Source: Candidatus Avoscillospira avicola
Lineage (GTDB): Bacteria; Bacillota; Clostridia; Oscillospirales; Oscillospiraceae
Direction: 5' to 3'
DNA: 37,787 nucleotides
Assembly: GCA_018712245.1 (NCBI GenBank)
Contig: DVHE01000036.1
Span: 1-37,787, forward strand
Part shown: positions 25,122 through 33,452 of the stretch, piece after piece
How the letters are laid out: each line of letters starts with the position of its first letter
Numbering within the stretch: position 1 is the first letter of the stretch
The notes under the pieces: generated by a model
What the model was told of the DNA's origin: nothing
Databases searched by the model: none
What the model saw: only the letters and a program-made list of their open reading frames with translations
Made by a program: the position numbers and the translations under genes

Positions 25122-25712
25122 TCATTCAATGTCCCGCACCACACGGCACGGGTTGCCGCAGGCCACCACGCCGCTGGGGATGTCCCGCGTTACCACGCTC
25201 CCCGCGCCGATGACCACATTGCTGCCCACCGTGACACCGGGCAGCAAAATGGCGCCTCCTCCAATCCACACGTCGTTCCCCACGACAATGGGCCGGGCGT
25301 ATTCCAACTGCCGCCGCCGCAAGAGATGGTCCAAGGGGTGGCCTGCCGTATAAAATCCGCACTGGGGGCCTAGCAGCACGTGGTGGCCCAGAATGATCTC
25401 CGCCGGGTCGATGAAGACGCAGTCGTGGTTGGCGAAAAAGTCGTCTCCCACCTGGATATTGGTGCCGAAGCTGCAATGGAAGTTCGGCTCCACATAGGGC
25501 CGCTGGCCCACTTTGCCCAGAATCTGCCGCAGCAGTGCCTCCCGCCGGGCCAACTCTGAGGGACTGGTGTGGTTATACGCATAGCACAGCTCGGCGCAGG
25601 CCAGGTGCTGCGCCTCCCGCTCAGGGTAAGTGGTGTCGTACAGGAGCCCGGCGCGGCATTTTTCCGCCTCCGTCATGGGGCCGGTGAAAGCCGACTCCGG
25701 CAGGGTGGCCAT
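25122..25712 (-). CDS. Sugar O-acetyltransferase (left-handed beta-helix, maltose/galactoside acetyltransferase family)
   Basis: 196 aa from ATG 25712 (MATLPESAFTGPMTEAEKCRAGLLYDTTYPE) with AAGGAG upstream. The N-terminal Mac domain (MTEAEKCRAGLLYD) is followed by hexapeptide repeats and the HPLDHLLRR, GNDVWIGGGAILLPGVTVGSNVVIGAGSVVTRDI region of LacA/Maa enzymes. His in AGHPLD is the usual catalytic residue. The enzyme acetylates a sugar hydroxyl with acetyl-CoA. It is the last gene of the operon, 17 bases after the DUF4432 gene. Acetylating non-metabolisable sugar analogues is the role proposed for LacA, and could apply here. Confidence 0.9.
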   Translation of the reverse strand: MATLPESAFTGPMTEAEKCRAGLLYDTTYPEREAQHLACAELCYAYNHTSPSELARREALLRQILGKVGQRPYVEPNFHCSFGTNIQVGDDFFANHDCVFIDPAEIILGHHVLLGPQCGFYTAGHPLDHLLRRRQLEYARPIVVGNDVWIGGGAILLPGVTVGSNVVIGAGSVVTRDIPSGVVACGNPCRVVRDIE

Positions 25713-25729
25713 GGTGTGTCTCCTTTCCC

Positions 25730-26779
25730 TCAAAGGCTCCACTCCTGCAAAAAGGCGTCTCGGGCGGACTCATCCTCCAGAATGCCGATTTCTAGCTGAA
25801 TTCCGGTGGATGCAAAGGGTGCCAGAGGGAAGAGCCCTCGCTCCTTTGCCGCCTGTTCCCGTCCCACGGGACTAAAAGAGGCTGGCAGCAGACCCATGGC
25901 GTAGTCGCCGGAGCGGCGGGTCTTCCACTGCACCAGGTATTTGAGCGCTTCACCCCGGAAGCGGATATAGATTCCCAGCTGGAGTTTGGGGTTCCACAGC
26001 GCGGCGGCGCTGAAGCCCCGGTCATCCCGGCGCACCTGATGCAGATAGACCGTCTCGTCGTCCCCGTCGATGGGAGCGCCCATGGTGGAATAGCTGCCGA
26101 TCTCTCTTGCGGCATAGGGAGAGAGGGGCGTGGTTTGGACGATAGGGGCGTAGACCACCGCACCTTCGTCCAGCAGGGGATAGCCGATGTTGAAGTGGTA
26201 GAGCAGCATCAGCTGGTCCGGCGTAAAGTTCTGGTTTTCAATGACATCGTCGATGGTGAGCCGGCTGCTGCCGCCAATGGCCTGGATGGTGCGCTTCAAG
26301 ACCAGGTTTCTACCCCAGAAGGCGGATTCAGGAATCTGGCCGGAAATCCGCATCACATAGTCTCTGTCCACCCAATCGCAAGTGACGGCGGTGTGCTTGG
26401 TGGCGGAATTTTTGATGCAGCCGTGGTAATACTGCTCGCCGGATTCGTCAGCGCAGGCGATGCCCACATTGGCGAGGCCGGCCGTATAGAGCATACCGCA
26501 GCCCTGGGTGGCCCGATAGGAGAGCCCTCGCTGGTCGGCCAGGTAAGCCGAGCTGAGCCCTGCCTTGGAGATAAAACCGCAGTTTATCCCACGAAAGCGA
26601 AGACTGTAAAGGTCCAAGCACTTGTTCTCCAGCACTGAAAACTCCAGCCCGCCGCCGGTGTTGACCTCAAAGGCCCGCACCAGATTTTCTTTGCCATCCA
26701 GGTATTCGACATGGCGCACGCTGAACAGCTGCTCTAGGTTGCCCACCTTTCTAAGCAGCTGGAGTTGCGCTTCCTTCAT
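25730..26779 (-). CDS. DUF4432 / aldose 1-epimerase-like protein
   Basis: 349 aa starting MKEAQLQLLRKVGNLEQLF. The beta-sandwich galactose mutarotase-like fold is indicated by LEFSVLENKCLDLYSLRFRGIN, LMLLYHFNIGYPLLDEGA (with the His-Phe-Asn-Ile-Gly-Tyr-Pro signature) and the late GIYIRFRGEALKYLVQWK. The DUF4432 group of aldose epimerases is usually found in sugar catabolic operons; substrates are mostly unknown. It is preceded by AAAGGAGG and lies 33 bases after the Gfo/Idh gene. In context it may interconvert anomers of the imported compound or its oxidised product. Confidence 0.86.
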   Translation of the reverse strand: MKEAQLQLLRKVGNLEQLFSVRHVEYLDGKENLVRAFEVNTGGGLEFSVLENKCLDLYSLRFRGINCGFISKAGLSSAYLADQRGLSYRATQGCGMLYTAGLANVGIACADESGEQYYHGCIKNSATKHTAVTCDWVDRDYVMRISGQIPESAFWGRNLVLKRTIQAIGGSSRLTIDDVIENQNFTPDQLMLLYHFNIGYPLLDEGAVVYAPIVQTTPLSPYAAREIGSYSTMGAPIDGDDETVYLHQVRRDDRGFSAAALWNPKLQLGIYIRFRGEALKYLVQWKTRRSGDYAMGLLPASFSPVGREQAAKERGLFPLAPFASTGIQLEIGILEDESARDAFLQEWSL

Positions 26780-26812
26780 GATCTCAGCCTCCTTTCTCAG
26801 AGTGGCGGACCA

Positions 26813-27817
26813 TCAGTACTCGATAGCTATCGGCAAGCCGGTCTTTTTGGAGGCCAGGCTGGCCTCGATGATCCGGACAGCGTCCACCGGCGTCGTGAGA
26901 TCCACCTCGAAGGGCTGGACCTCCAGCACTTGCTTGGCGAAGTGGTTGACCTCCGCAGCCAGATCGCCGTGGAGCTTGCCGCCGATTACCGGAGAGAGGA
27001 GCGTGTCGGCATAGGAGAAGGCACCGTCCACTTGCAGCGTGAGGCCGGAGGGGCCTGCTTCCACAATCCCGGCACCACCGGTGCCGATTACCTTGGCCAC
27101 CGACCAGACGGGCATGGGCGTAGTCTCCGGGTAAGACCACTCCACCTCGATGCAGCCCACCACGCCGTTGTCAAAATTGACGATGGCGTAGATTCCGTCG
27201 TCGTCGCCGTAGGGGCTGCACACCTTGTTGGGGAACTGGGCGTAGACCTTGACCGGGCGTCCTCCGGCGTAGGCGCACAGCAGCTCAATGTCATGGACGG
27301 CAATATAGTAGAGGAAGGAGACCTTGCCGCCGATGCGCTTGGGGGTGGAGAGATTGTTGCAGCGCTTGACATAGATGCTAGAGATTTCTCCCAGCTTGCC
27401 TTGCCGCACCGCGTCCAATAGAACGGCGTAGCGGGGGTCGAAGTGGAGCAGATGGGCAACCATCAGCCTTACCTGGTTTTCGCGGCAGACTGTCAGAATT
27501 TCTTCCGCCTCTTTCACCGTCTGGGCGATGGGCTTTTCCATCAGAATGTGCTTGCCGGCCCGGGCCGCCGTCACGGCGGGGGCGACGTGGTATGCCTCAT
27601 TGACGCAGATGTCCACCGCGTCGATTTCTTCTTCTGCCAGGCAGGACTCCAGAGAGGTGTAGGCCCGCACGCCGTACTGGGCCGCCATGGCCCGGGCCGC
27701 CTCCGGCTGGATGTCCACCACGGCCACAAAGTCGATATATTCGCTCTCCGCCAACGCCTGGGCGTGGACGCTTCCGATAATACCGGCGCCCACCAGGGCC
27801 ATTTTCAATTTCTGCAT
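26813..27817 (-). CDS. Gfo/Idh/MocA-family NAD(P)-dependent oxidoreductase
   Basis: 334 aa. The N-terminal Rossmann fold has ALVGAGIIGSVHAQAL; the EKPIA motif at about residues 94-98 contains the catalytic lysine, and VHDIELL near residue 185 has the active-site His. The aspartate usually four residues before that His is not present (LYYIAVH), so substrate handling may differ from inositol dehydrogenase. The family oxidises or reduces sugar, cyclitol and glycoside hydroxyls. It follows the transporter gene by 12 bases with a strong AAGGAGG site, so it is in the same operon and likely acts on the imported substrate. Confidence 0.92.
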   Translation of the reverse strand: MQKLKMALVGAGIIGSVHAQALAESEYIDFVAVVDIQPEAARAMAAQYGVRAYTSLESCLAEEEIDAVDICVNEAYHVAPAVTAARAGKHILMEKPIAQTVKEAEEILTVCRENQVRLMVAHLLHFDPRYAVLLDAVRQGKLGEISSIYVKRCNNLSTPKRIGGKVSFLYYIAVHDIELLCAYAGGRPVKVYAQFPNKVCSPYGDDDGIYAIVNFDNGVVGCIEVEWSYPETTPMPVWSVAKVIGTGGAGIVEAGPSGLTLQVDGAFSYADTLLSPVIGGKLHGDLAAEVNHFAKQVLEVQPFEVDLTTPVDAVRIIEASLASKKTGLPIAIEY

Positions 27818-27829
27818 GGATGTTCCTCC

Positions 27830-30415
27830 TTATTCGTTGACCGCAATGCCGGAGGCGCTGGTCATCAGCATATCCTGGGTGACGCCGCCCTGCCGGTTGT
27901 CGTATACGTGCATCAGCTGCCCCTCATACATCACAATGATCCGGTCGGCCGCGCCGATGATCTCCGGCAGCTCGGAGGAGATCAGGATGACGGCGTAGTT
28001 TTGCTCGGTCAGCTGGTGGATGATTTTGTGGATCTCTTCCTTGGCCCCCACGTCGATGCCTCGGGTGGGCTCATCGAGAATGATGATCTTGGGATTGGTG
28101 GCCAGCCACTTGCCCAGGCACACCTTTTGCTGGTTGCCGCCGGAGAGATTGCCGATGGCCTGCCGGAGGGAGGGTGTTTTGATGCCCAGCTGCTCCACAT
28201 AGGTGTTTCCCACGATCGTGTCCTGGGAGGCGTCCACAAAGCCCAGGTGACAGATCTGGTCCAGAATGGCCAGGGTCATGTTGCTGCCCACGGACATCTG
28301 GGGGATGATGCCCTCTTTTCGCCGGTCCTCGGTGACAAAGGCAATGCCCCGGCGGATGGCGTCCTTGGGGCTGCGGATATGCACCTTTTCCCCGTAGAGC
28401 CACACCTCGCCGCCGTCGATGCGGTCCAGGCCGAAGATGCAGCGCATGATCTCCGAGCGGCCCGCGCCGATGAGGCCGCTGAACCCCAGCACCTCTCCGG
28501 CGTGGAGCTGGAAGCTGATGTCCGCGAATGCCCCTCTGCGGGTCAGGTTTCTCACCTCCAGCACCGTCTCGCCCCAGGCCAGGTGCGCCCGGTCATAGAT
28601 GTTGCTCAGTTCCCGGTTGACCATATACCGGATCAGCGCGTCCTCGTTGACCTCAGCAATGGGCGCGGTGACGACGTGCTTGCCGTCCCGCAGGACTGTC
28701 ACCTCGTCGGCGATCTCAAAGATCTCCTGCATTCGGTGGGAGATATAAATGATGCTGACACCCTGCTGTTTCAGCTCCCGGATGGTCTCAAAGAGCGTCT
28801 CCTTGTCGGCATTGGTGATGGAGGCGGTGGGCTCGTCCATCACCACCACAAAGGCGTTGGAGCCGACGGCCTTTGCAATTTCAAACATCTGCCGCTGGCC
28901 TACGGTGTAGCGGTCCGTCTCGGCGGAGACGTCCACTGTAAGGCCGAAATTCCCCAGCAATTGGGCTGCCCGCTGCTTCATGGCCTTGACGTTATAGAAG
29001 ATCCTGCTGCGGTTTCGCAGTTCTTTGCCCAGGAAAATGTTGTTGTAAACGGGCAGAAGCGGCACCAGAGCCAACTCCTGATAGATGACTGAGATTCCCA
29101 GGAGCTGGGAGTCGATGGGGGATTTGATCTCGATGGGGATGCCGTCCACAAATATTTCGCCCTCGTCCTTTTGGTAGACGCCGGAGAGAATCTTCATCAG
29201 CGTGGACTTTCCGGCGCCGTTTTCGCCCACCAGGGCGTGGACCGTGCCGCGCTTGATGGTGAGGGACACGTCATCCAGGGCCTTGACGCCTGGGAAATAC
29301 TTGCTGATGTGCCGGAGCTCCAGGGTGGACTGCCGGTTTTCCCGCACCAGCTCCAGCACTCGGCGGAAGTTCTCGCCGCTCTGGTGGGCGGCGCGGCCAC
29401 CGGCGGCCTTTTGGGCCGCGGGCGACTTCTTCACCCGGGTTCCCACGCTGCGGGTGACGATATCAAAGTAAACGGCGATGAGGATCAAAAAGCCCTTGAG
29501 CAGATAGTTGATGAACACCGGCACATCCACCATACTCTGGCCGGTGGTGATAGTGCCCAGCAGCAGCGCCCCCAGGATTGTACCGCCTATGGTGCCGCTG
29601 CCGCCGGCCAGACTGGTGCCGCCCAGCACCACCGCTGTAATCACTTCAAACTCCAGGTTTTGGCCGGAGAGGGGCTGGGCCGAGAGGGTCCTGCCGGCGG
29701 TAATGACCGAGCCGACGCCGCACAGCGTCCCCATCAGGACGTAAGTCTTTGCCACATGCCTGGCGGGATCGATGCCCACGATGCGCGAGGCCGTCTTATT
29801 GCCGCCCACAGCCAGAGATTGCCGCCCGAACTTGCAGCGAGTCAGCAGGATGTGGAAGAAAAGGCAGAAAACCAGCAGCAGCACCGTCACGGCGGGCAAA
29901 GGGCCGATGGTGCCCTGGGCCAGGTAGTTGAAGGCATCGTTGCGAATGGCGTAGTGATTGTCGCCGCAGATGACCAGCGCCAGGCCCCGGGCCAGGGACA
30001 TGGTGGCCAGGGTGGTCATATACGGGCTGACGGAGCAGTAGCCGATGAGAACGCCGTTGACGGCGCCGAAGAGGGCGCCTGTTCCCAGGGCGCCGAGGAA
30101 GCCCACCAGGGCCGTCCACGCCGTGCCCGTGCCCTCGGGCATCAGAAGCATCAGATACGCGCCGATGGTGCCGCAGACGGCAATCTGCGCGCCGACGGAC
30201 AAGTCCACATTGCCGGTGATGATGACGAAGGTCATCCCCAGGCTGAGAATCAGCAGTGTGGAGGTCTGCAAGAGCAGATTGCCCAGGGTGGCAAGACTAA
30301 AAAAGTTGGGCGAGGCGGCGGAGAAGACGGCCACCAGCAACGCCATAATCGCCGCCATGGCGATGTATTTCATCTGCCTGACGCCCAGATGCCAGTTCTT
30401 GTTGATCTGATTCAC
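27830..30415 (-). CDS. CUT2 ABC importer: permease fused to tandem ATP-binding domains (RbsC-RbsA fusion)
   Basis: 861 aa from GTG 30415 (GAGGTGA upstream; MKYIAMAAIM begins 14 residues later). Residues about 1-330 form a complete ribose-type permease (LGMTFVIITGNVDLSVGA, GGNKTASRIVGID, GGTSLAGGSGTIGGTILGA). A charged Ala/Lys-rich linker (about 330-365) leads to two ABC domains: NBD1 with GENGAGKSTLMKIL, TVGQRQMFEIAKAV and VVMDEPTAS, and NBD2 with GLIGAGRSEIM, LSGGNQQKV and IILDEPTRGID, the usual RbsA pattern. Permease and ATPase are normally separate proteins in this family. A second, separate permease is encoded upstream, so the pore is probably a heterodimer. No frame break is seen at the junction. 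Confidence 0.93.
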   Translation of the reverse strand: MNQINKNWHLGVRQMKYIAMAAIMALLVAVFSAASPNFFSLATLGNLLLQTSTLLILSLGMTFVIITGNVDLSVGAQIAVCGTIGAYLMLLMPEGTGTAWTALVGFLGALGTGALFGAVNGVLIGYCSVSPYMTTLATMSLARGLALVICGDNHYAIRNDAFNYLAQGTIGPLPAVTVLLLVFCLFFHILLTRCKFGRQSLAVGGNKTASRIVGIDPARHVAKTYVLMGTLCGVGSVITAGRTLSAQPLSGQNLEFEVITAVVLGGTSLAGGSGTIGGTILGALLLGTITTGQSMVDVPVFINYLLKGFLILIAVYFDIVTRSVGTRVKKSPAAQKAAGGRAAHQSGENFRRVLELVRENRQSTLELRHISKYFPGVKALDDVSLTIKRGTVHALVGENGAGKSTLMKILSGVYQKDEGEIFVDGIPIEIKSPIDSQLLGISVIYQELALVPLLPVYNNIFLGKELRNRSRIFYNVKAMKQRAAQLLGNFGLTVDVSAETDRYTVGQRQMFEIAKAVGSNAFVVVMDEPTASITNADKETLFETIRELKQQGVSIIYISHRMQEIFEIADEVTVLRDGKHVVTAPIAEVNEDALIRYMVNRELSNIYDRAHLAWGETVLEVRNLTRRGAFADISFQLHAGEVLGFSGLIGAGRSEIMRCIFGLDRIDGGEVWLYGEKVHIRSPKDAIRRGIAFVTEDRRKEGIIPQMSVGSNMTLAILDQICHLGFVDASQDTIVGNTYVEQLGIKTPSLRQAIGNLSGGNQQKVCLGKWLATNPKIIILDEPTRGIDVGAKEEIHKIIHQLTEQNYAVILISSELPEIIGAADRIIVMYEGQLMHVYDNRQGGVTQDMLMTSASGIAVNE

Positions 30416-30448
30416 AGTGTCACCTCGCTTTTTCTGTTCCGCCGGGTG

Positions 30449-30476
30449 GCCCGGGCCGTTTGGGGGCGGCCCGGGC
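30449..30476 (-). promoter_or_regulatory. GC-rich intra-operon hairpin after the binding-protein gene
   Basis: 9-bp perfect stem GGCCCGGGC-type (30449-30457 with 30468-30476, 10-base loop), no T-run. It lies between the solute-binding protein gene and the permease-ATPase gene. Hairpins at this place commonly protect the upstream message so that binding protein exceeds membrane components (inference). Confidence 0.6.
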
Positions 30477-30493
30477 ACGGGGAACCGAGAGGG

Positions 30494-31549
30494 TTATTGA
30501 CGGGCCGCGTAATTGGCCGGATCATAGACATCCGGGCCGAACTCCTCCGTGTAGCCGGCGAGGATTCCAACGGCTTCCTCCGGCGTGCAGGCGGGCACCG
30601 AGGTGATGCCCCACTCCGTCATCTGGTCAATCAAATCCTGGTTGGCAATGATCTGAGTGGGCAGATAGATGACGCTGCTGATCTCCGCGCCCTCGGCCAG
30701 CTTCACGGCTGTGGCCACGTTCCAATAGCCGATGCGGGCGCCGCCCATCAGGAGGTCCAGCGCATACATGCCGTCGGTGATGCCCTGGAGGTTTTCACTC
30801 ATGCCGGCCAGGTTGGTAATAATCAGGTCCTCCTTGCCGGCTGCGCTGGCGGCTTGATAGACCTGGTAGCCGATGGCATCGGCGCAGATGACGGCGTCCA
30901 GGTCCGGGTCCGTGGTTAGCAGATCCGTCACCATCTGCTGGGCGATGGTGGCGTCCCAGTTGGCCGGCAGCACGAAGGGCGTGACGTCAGGATACTCGGC
31001 GACGGCCTCCTCAAAGCCCGCCTGCCGCGCATCGGAAACGGCGCTGCCCGGCGCGCCCACCACGCAGGCCACCTTGCCCGCTTCATCGATCATATGGCAG
31101 ACGATGTCGGTGATGACGCCGATGTCGTAGGTGTCGTTGTAGACCGTGGAGACGTTGTAGTCCGTTTCAATCAGGTTGCCGGCTGTCACCACCGGGATGC
31201 CGGCCTTCCCGCATTTTTCAATGACCGGGATGATGGCCTCCTTGTTGATGGGGTCTACGATGATGGCGTCCACGTCCTGGGTGATGAGGTTTTCGATGAT
31301 GCTGATTTGCTTTTCCACAGAGGCTTCGGAGCTTTTGTAGATGAGGTCCGCGCCGTAATCCACGGCGGCGGTGCTTCCGCCGTTCATCATATCAATCCAG
31401 AAGGCGCCCTGCATATCCTGGGTGACGAAGGCGATTTGTGGCCGGGTGTTTTCGCTGTCGGTCTCCGCCGGGTCCGCCTGCTGGGCGCAGCCGGCGAACA
31501 AGGTGGCCGCGAGCATCACTGCAAGAAAGATGGCTGTTAGCTTTTTCAT
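30494..31549 (-). CDS. Ribose-type substrate-binding lipoprotein (Peripla_BP_4)
   Basis: 351 aa. A lipoprotein signal peptide MKKLTAIFLAVMLAATLFAGC ends in the lipobox LFAGC with Cys21. The mature part is a two-lobed RbsB-like binding protein: IAFVTQDMQGAFWIDMMNGG, ISIIENLITQDVDAIIVDP, GIPVVTAGN and VVGAPGSAVSDARQAGFEEAV are the usual ligand-contact regions. It delivers substrate to the two CUT2 permeases. Start ATG 31549 follows GGAGGTTTAC. A strong hairpin follows it at 30449-30476. The ligand is not predictable from sequence. Confidence 0.94.
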   Translation of the reverse strand: MKKLTAIFLAVMLAATLFAGCAQQADPAETDSENTRPQIAFVTQDMQGAFWIDMMNGGSTAAVDYGADLIYKSSEASVEKQISIIENLITQDVDAIIVDPINKEAIIPVIEKCGKAGIPVVTAGNLIETDYNVSTVYNDTYDIGVITDIVCHMIDEAGKVACVVGAPGSAVSDARQAGFEEAVAEYPDVTPFVLPANWDATIAQQMVTDLLTTDPDLDAVICADAIGYQVYQAASAAGKEDLIITNLAGMSENLQGITDGMYALDLLMGGARIGYWNVATAVKLAEGAEISSVIYLPTQIIANQDLIDQMTEWGITSVPACTPEEAVGILAGYTEEFGPDVYDPANYAARQ

Positions 31550-31594
31550 TGTAAACCTCCTTATTTTTGCGCATTGCGCAGATCGACAAATTGT

Positions 31595-32563
31595 TTAGGC
31601 CCGGGCGTTTCTTCGGTTGATGAGGACATCCACCAAAAGCGCCGCGATGATGATCAGGCCCTTGACCACGTTTTGCATTTTTACCGGCACGCTCAAAATC
31701 GTCATGGAGGCGCCGATGGTACCGATGATCATGGCGCCGGCGATGGTGCCGAAAACCGTGCCCTTGCCGCCGGAGGTGGCTGTACCGCCAATGACCGTGG
31801 AGGCGATGCCGTCCACCAGCAGCGTGGAGCTGGTGCTGGAATAGATGGCGGACATCCGGCAAGTGATGAGGATGGTGCCCAGGGCGGAGCAGAGCCCCGC
31901 GGCGGCGTAGACCAAGACGGTGTACTTTTTGAGGTTGACACCTGTATAGGCCAGGGCGTCGGCGTTGCCGCCCAAGGCGTAGGTATACGTGCCGAATCTG
32001 GTGCGGTTCATCACAAACCACAGCACGATGCCGAACAGTATCAGCATCACAAATGCCACCGGGATGCCCAGCAGGCGGCCTTTGCCCAGGAACTCGATGA
32101 CCGGCCCCTCCAGCTGGATGATTTGCCCTTCGGCGAAAAAGAGCATCAAGCCGTGGACCAGGGACTGCATAGCAAGCGTTGCGATAAACGAAGGAAATTT
32201 CAGATGGGCGATCAGCAGCCCGTTGACGACGCCCACGCCGATGCCCACCATGAGGCAGCCCAGGAGCAGGAGAATCGGCTGCCCGCCGGAGCGCAGGTAC
32301 AAGATGCCGCCAATGACGGAGCCGCAGGAGTATACCTCCGCGGAGGTGAAGTCGATGCCGCCGGTGATAATGACCATCATGGCGCCCAGGGCGACGAAGG
32401 CCGTTCCGGCGTAGTTCATCATGATATTGGTGAGGTTGGTCCAGGTGGCAAAGGCCGGCTGAATCGCGGAGATGATCGCGCCGATGACCAAGAGCATGAT
32501 GAGCGGCAGCAGCTTCTTGACGCTGTCTCCCAGTTTGAAATCCAGTTGTTTTTTGTTTGTCAT
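31595..32563 (-). CDS. CUT2-family ABC transporter permease (RbsC-like), stand-alone
   Basis: 322 aa, about ten membrane segments, with the CUT2 signatures ALGAMMVIITGGIDFTSAEV, ALGGNADALAYTGVNLKK and GGTATSGGKGTVFGTIAGAMI. Length is typical for RbsC. It lies directly upstream of the binding-protein gene. Together with the permease half of the fusion protein it gives two non-identical permeases for one ATPase, so a heterodimeric channel is likely. GGGGTGA precedes the ATG at 32563. Confidence 0.93.
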   Translation of the reverse strand: MTNKKQLDFKLGDSVKKLLPLIMLLVIGAIISAIQPAFATWTNLTNIMMNYAGTAFVALGAMMVIITGGIDFTSAEVYSCGSVIGGILYLRSGGQPILLLLGCLMVGIGVGVVNGLLIAHLKFPSFIATLAMQSLVHGLMLFFAEGQIIQLEGPVIEFLGKGRLLGIPVAFVMLILFGIVLWFVMNRTRFGTYTYALGGNADALAYTGVNLKKYTVLVYAAAGLCSALGTILITCRMSAIYSSTSSTLLVDGIASTVIGGTATSGGKGTVFGTIAGAMIIGTIGASMTILSVPVKMQNVVKGLIIIAALLVDVLINRRNARA

Positions 32564-32617
32564 GTTTTCACCCCAATGCCCTAGCGCCCGATGGTTTTCC
32601 GTGTCCGGGACGGTGGG

Positions 32618-33355
32618 TCAGACAATGGCACTGCGGAGCCAATCCAGCGTGCAGGCGAGCATATGCTGCCCCAGCGCAGGGGTTGCCTCCACGGCGCTCT
32701 GGGAGAACCACTCCCGGTTTTGCCCGCACCGGGTGAGGTCCACCAGCTCCGGCCACGTCCCCAGCATCAGCGACGTCTCCCACTTTCCGGCGTGGTCGAA
32801 GCCGCCGCACCGATGTTGGGCCTCCGCGCTGATCAGCGGCAATACTTTGACATAGGAGAAGGGATCGTCGTTCGAGCCGAGGGCCTCATAATAGTTCGCG
32901 TAGGCGTCGCTGCCCCACCAGCCTTTTCCGTAGGTCTCCTCCATATACTCCATCGTCACCTTTTTGGCCGCTTTGTGGCAGGCGATGGTCATGGGCATCA
33001 GGGCCTGCTCCTCCGTCTGATGGTGGGGGATCAGATAGAGGTTTCGGATCCCGCCGGCGACCATGGATTTGACGATGGCGTATAGATACGCCGTGTAGGC
33101 GTCCTCGTCCACATGGACATGGCCCGGGCGGGCATCGCAGACGGCATAGGAGGCCACACCGTACCAGATGGGCGGGCATATGACGATTTCACGTTCTTTT
33201 TCAAGCTCCCGTAGGCAGCCTGTCACTACTAAGGTGTCTGTTCCGCAGGAGAGATGATGGGCGTGGTACTCCAGGGTCCCAATGGGAATGATAAAAGGCA
33301 CTCTCCGGTTGGCAGCGTCCACAATTTGATCGTAAAACATTTCGGTCAATTGCAT
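32618..33355 (-). CDS. Creatininase-family amidohydrolase
   Basis: 245 aa. The family's metal site motif is present as PIGTLEYHAHHLSCGTD (E29, H31, D40), and DHAGKWETSLML (H188, E193) matches the conserved HAGxxETS. The central NGHGGN loop of typical members is replaced by LIPHHQTEEQ (H111, H112), so substrate or chemistry may differ. Family members hydrolyse cyclic amides (creatininase), formamides, or the C-C ring bond of 3-dehydro-scyllo-inosose. It lies between the M24-like gene and the CUT2 permease in the operon. Because the operon looks like sugar or cyclitol catabolism, a ring-opening hydrolase is plausible but unproven. Confidence 0.87.
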   Translation of the reverse strand: MQLTEMFYDQIVDAANRRVPFIIPIGTLEYHAHHLSCGTDTLVVTGCLRELEKEREIVICPPIWYGVASYAVCDARPGHVHVDEDAYTAYLYAIVKSMVAGGIRNLYLIPHHQTEEQALMPMTIACHKAAKKVTMEYMEETYGKGWWGSDAYANYYEALGSNDDPFSYVKVLPLISAEAQHRCGGFDHAGKWETSLMLGTWPELVDLTRCGQNREWFSQSAVEATPALGQHMLACTLDWLRSAIV

Positions 33356-33452
33356 AGCATTTCCTCTTTTCTGAGTGGATCGTTTCCTGCCTGTGAGAAG
33401 GCGAGACAGCAGTCGGTTTACTGCGTGGAGTTTGAGGGGCTAAGCTGGCAAA

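Noticed and set aside
27443-29092. 549-codon plus-strand frame opposite the transporter fusion
   Set aside because: Antisense shadow; the minus-strand protein has Walker and signature motifs of two ABC domains.
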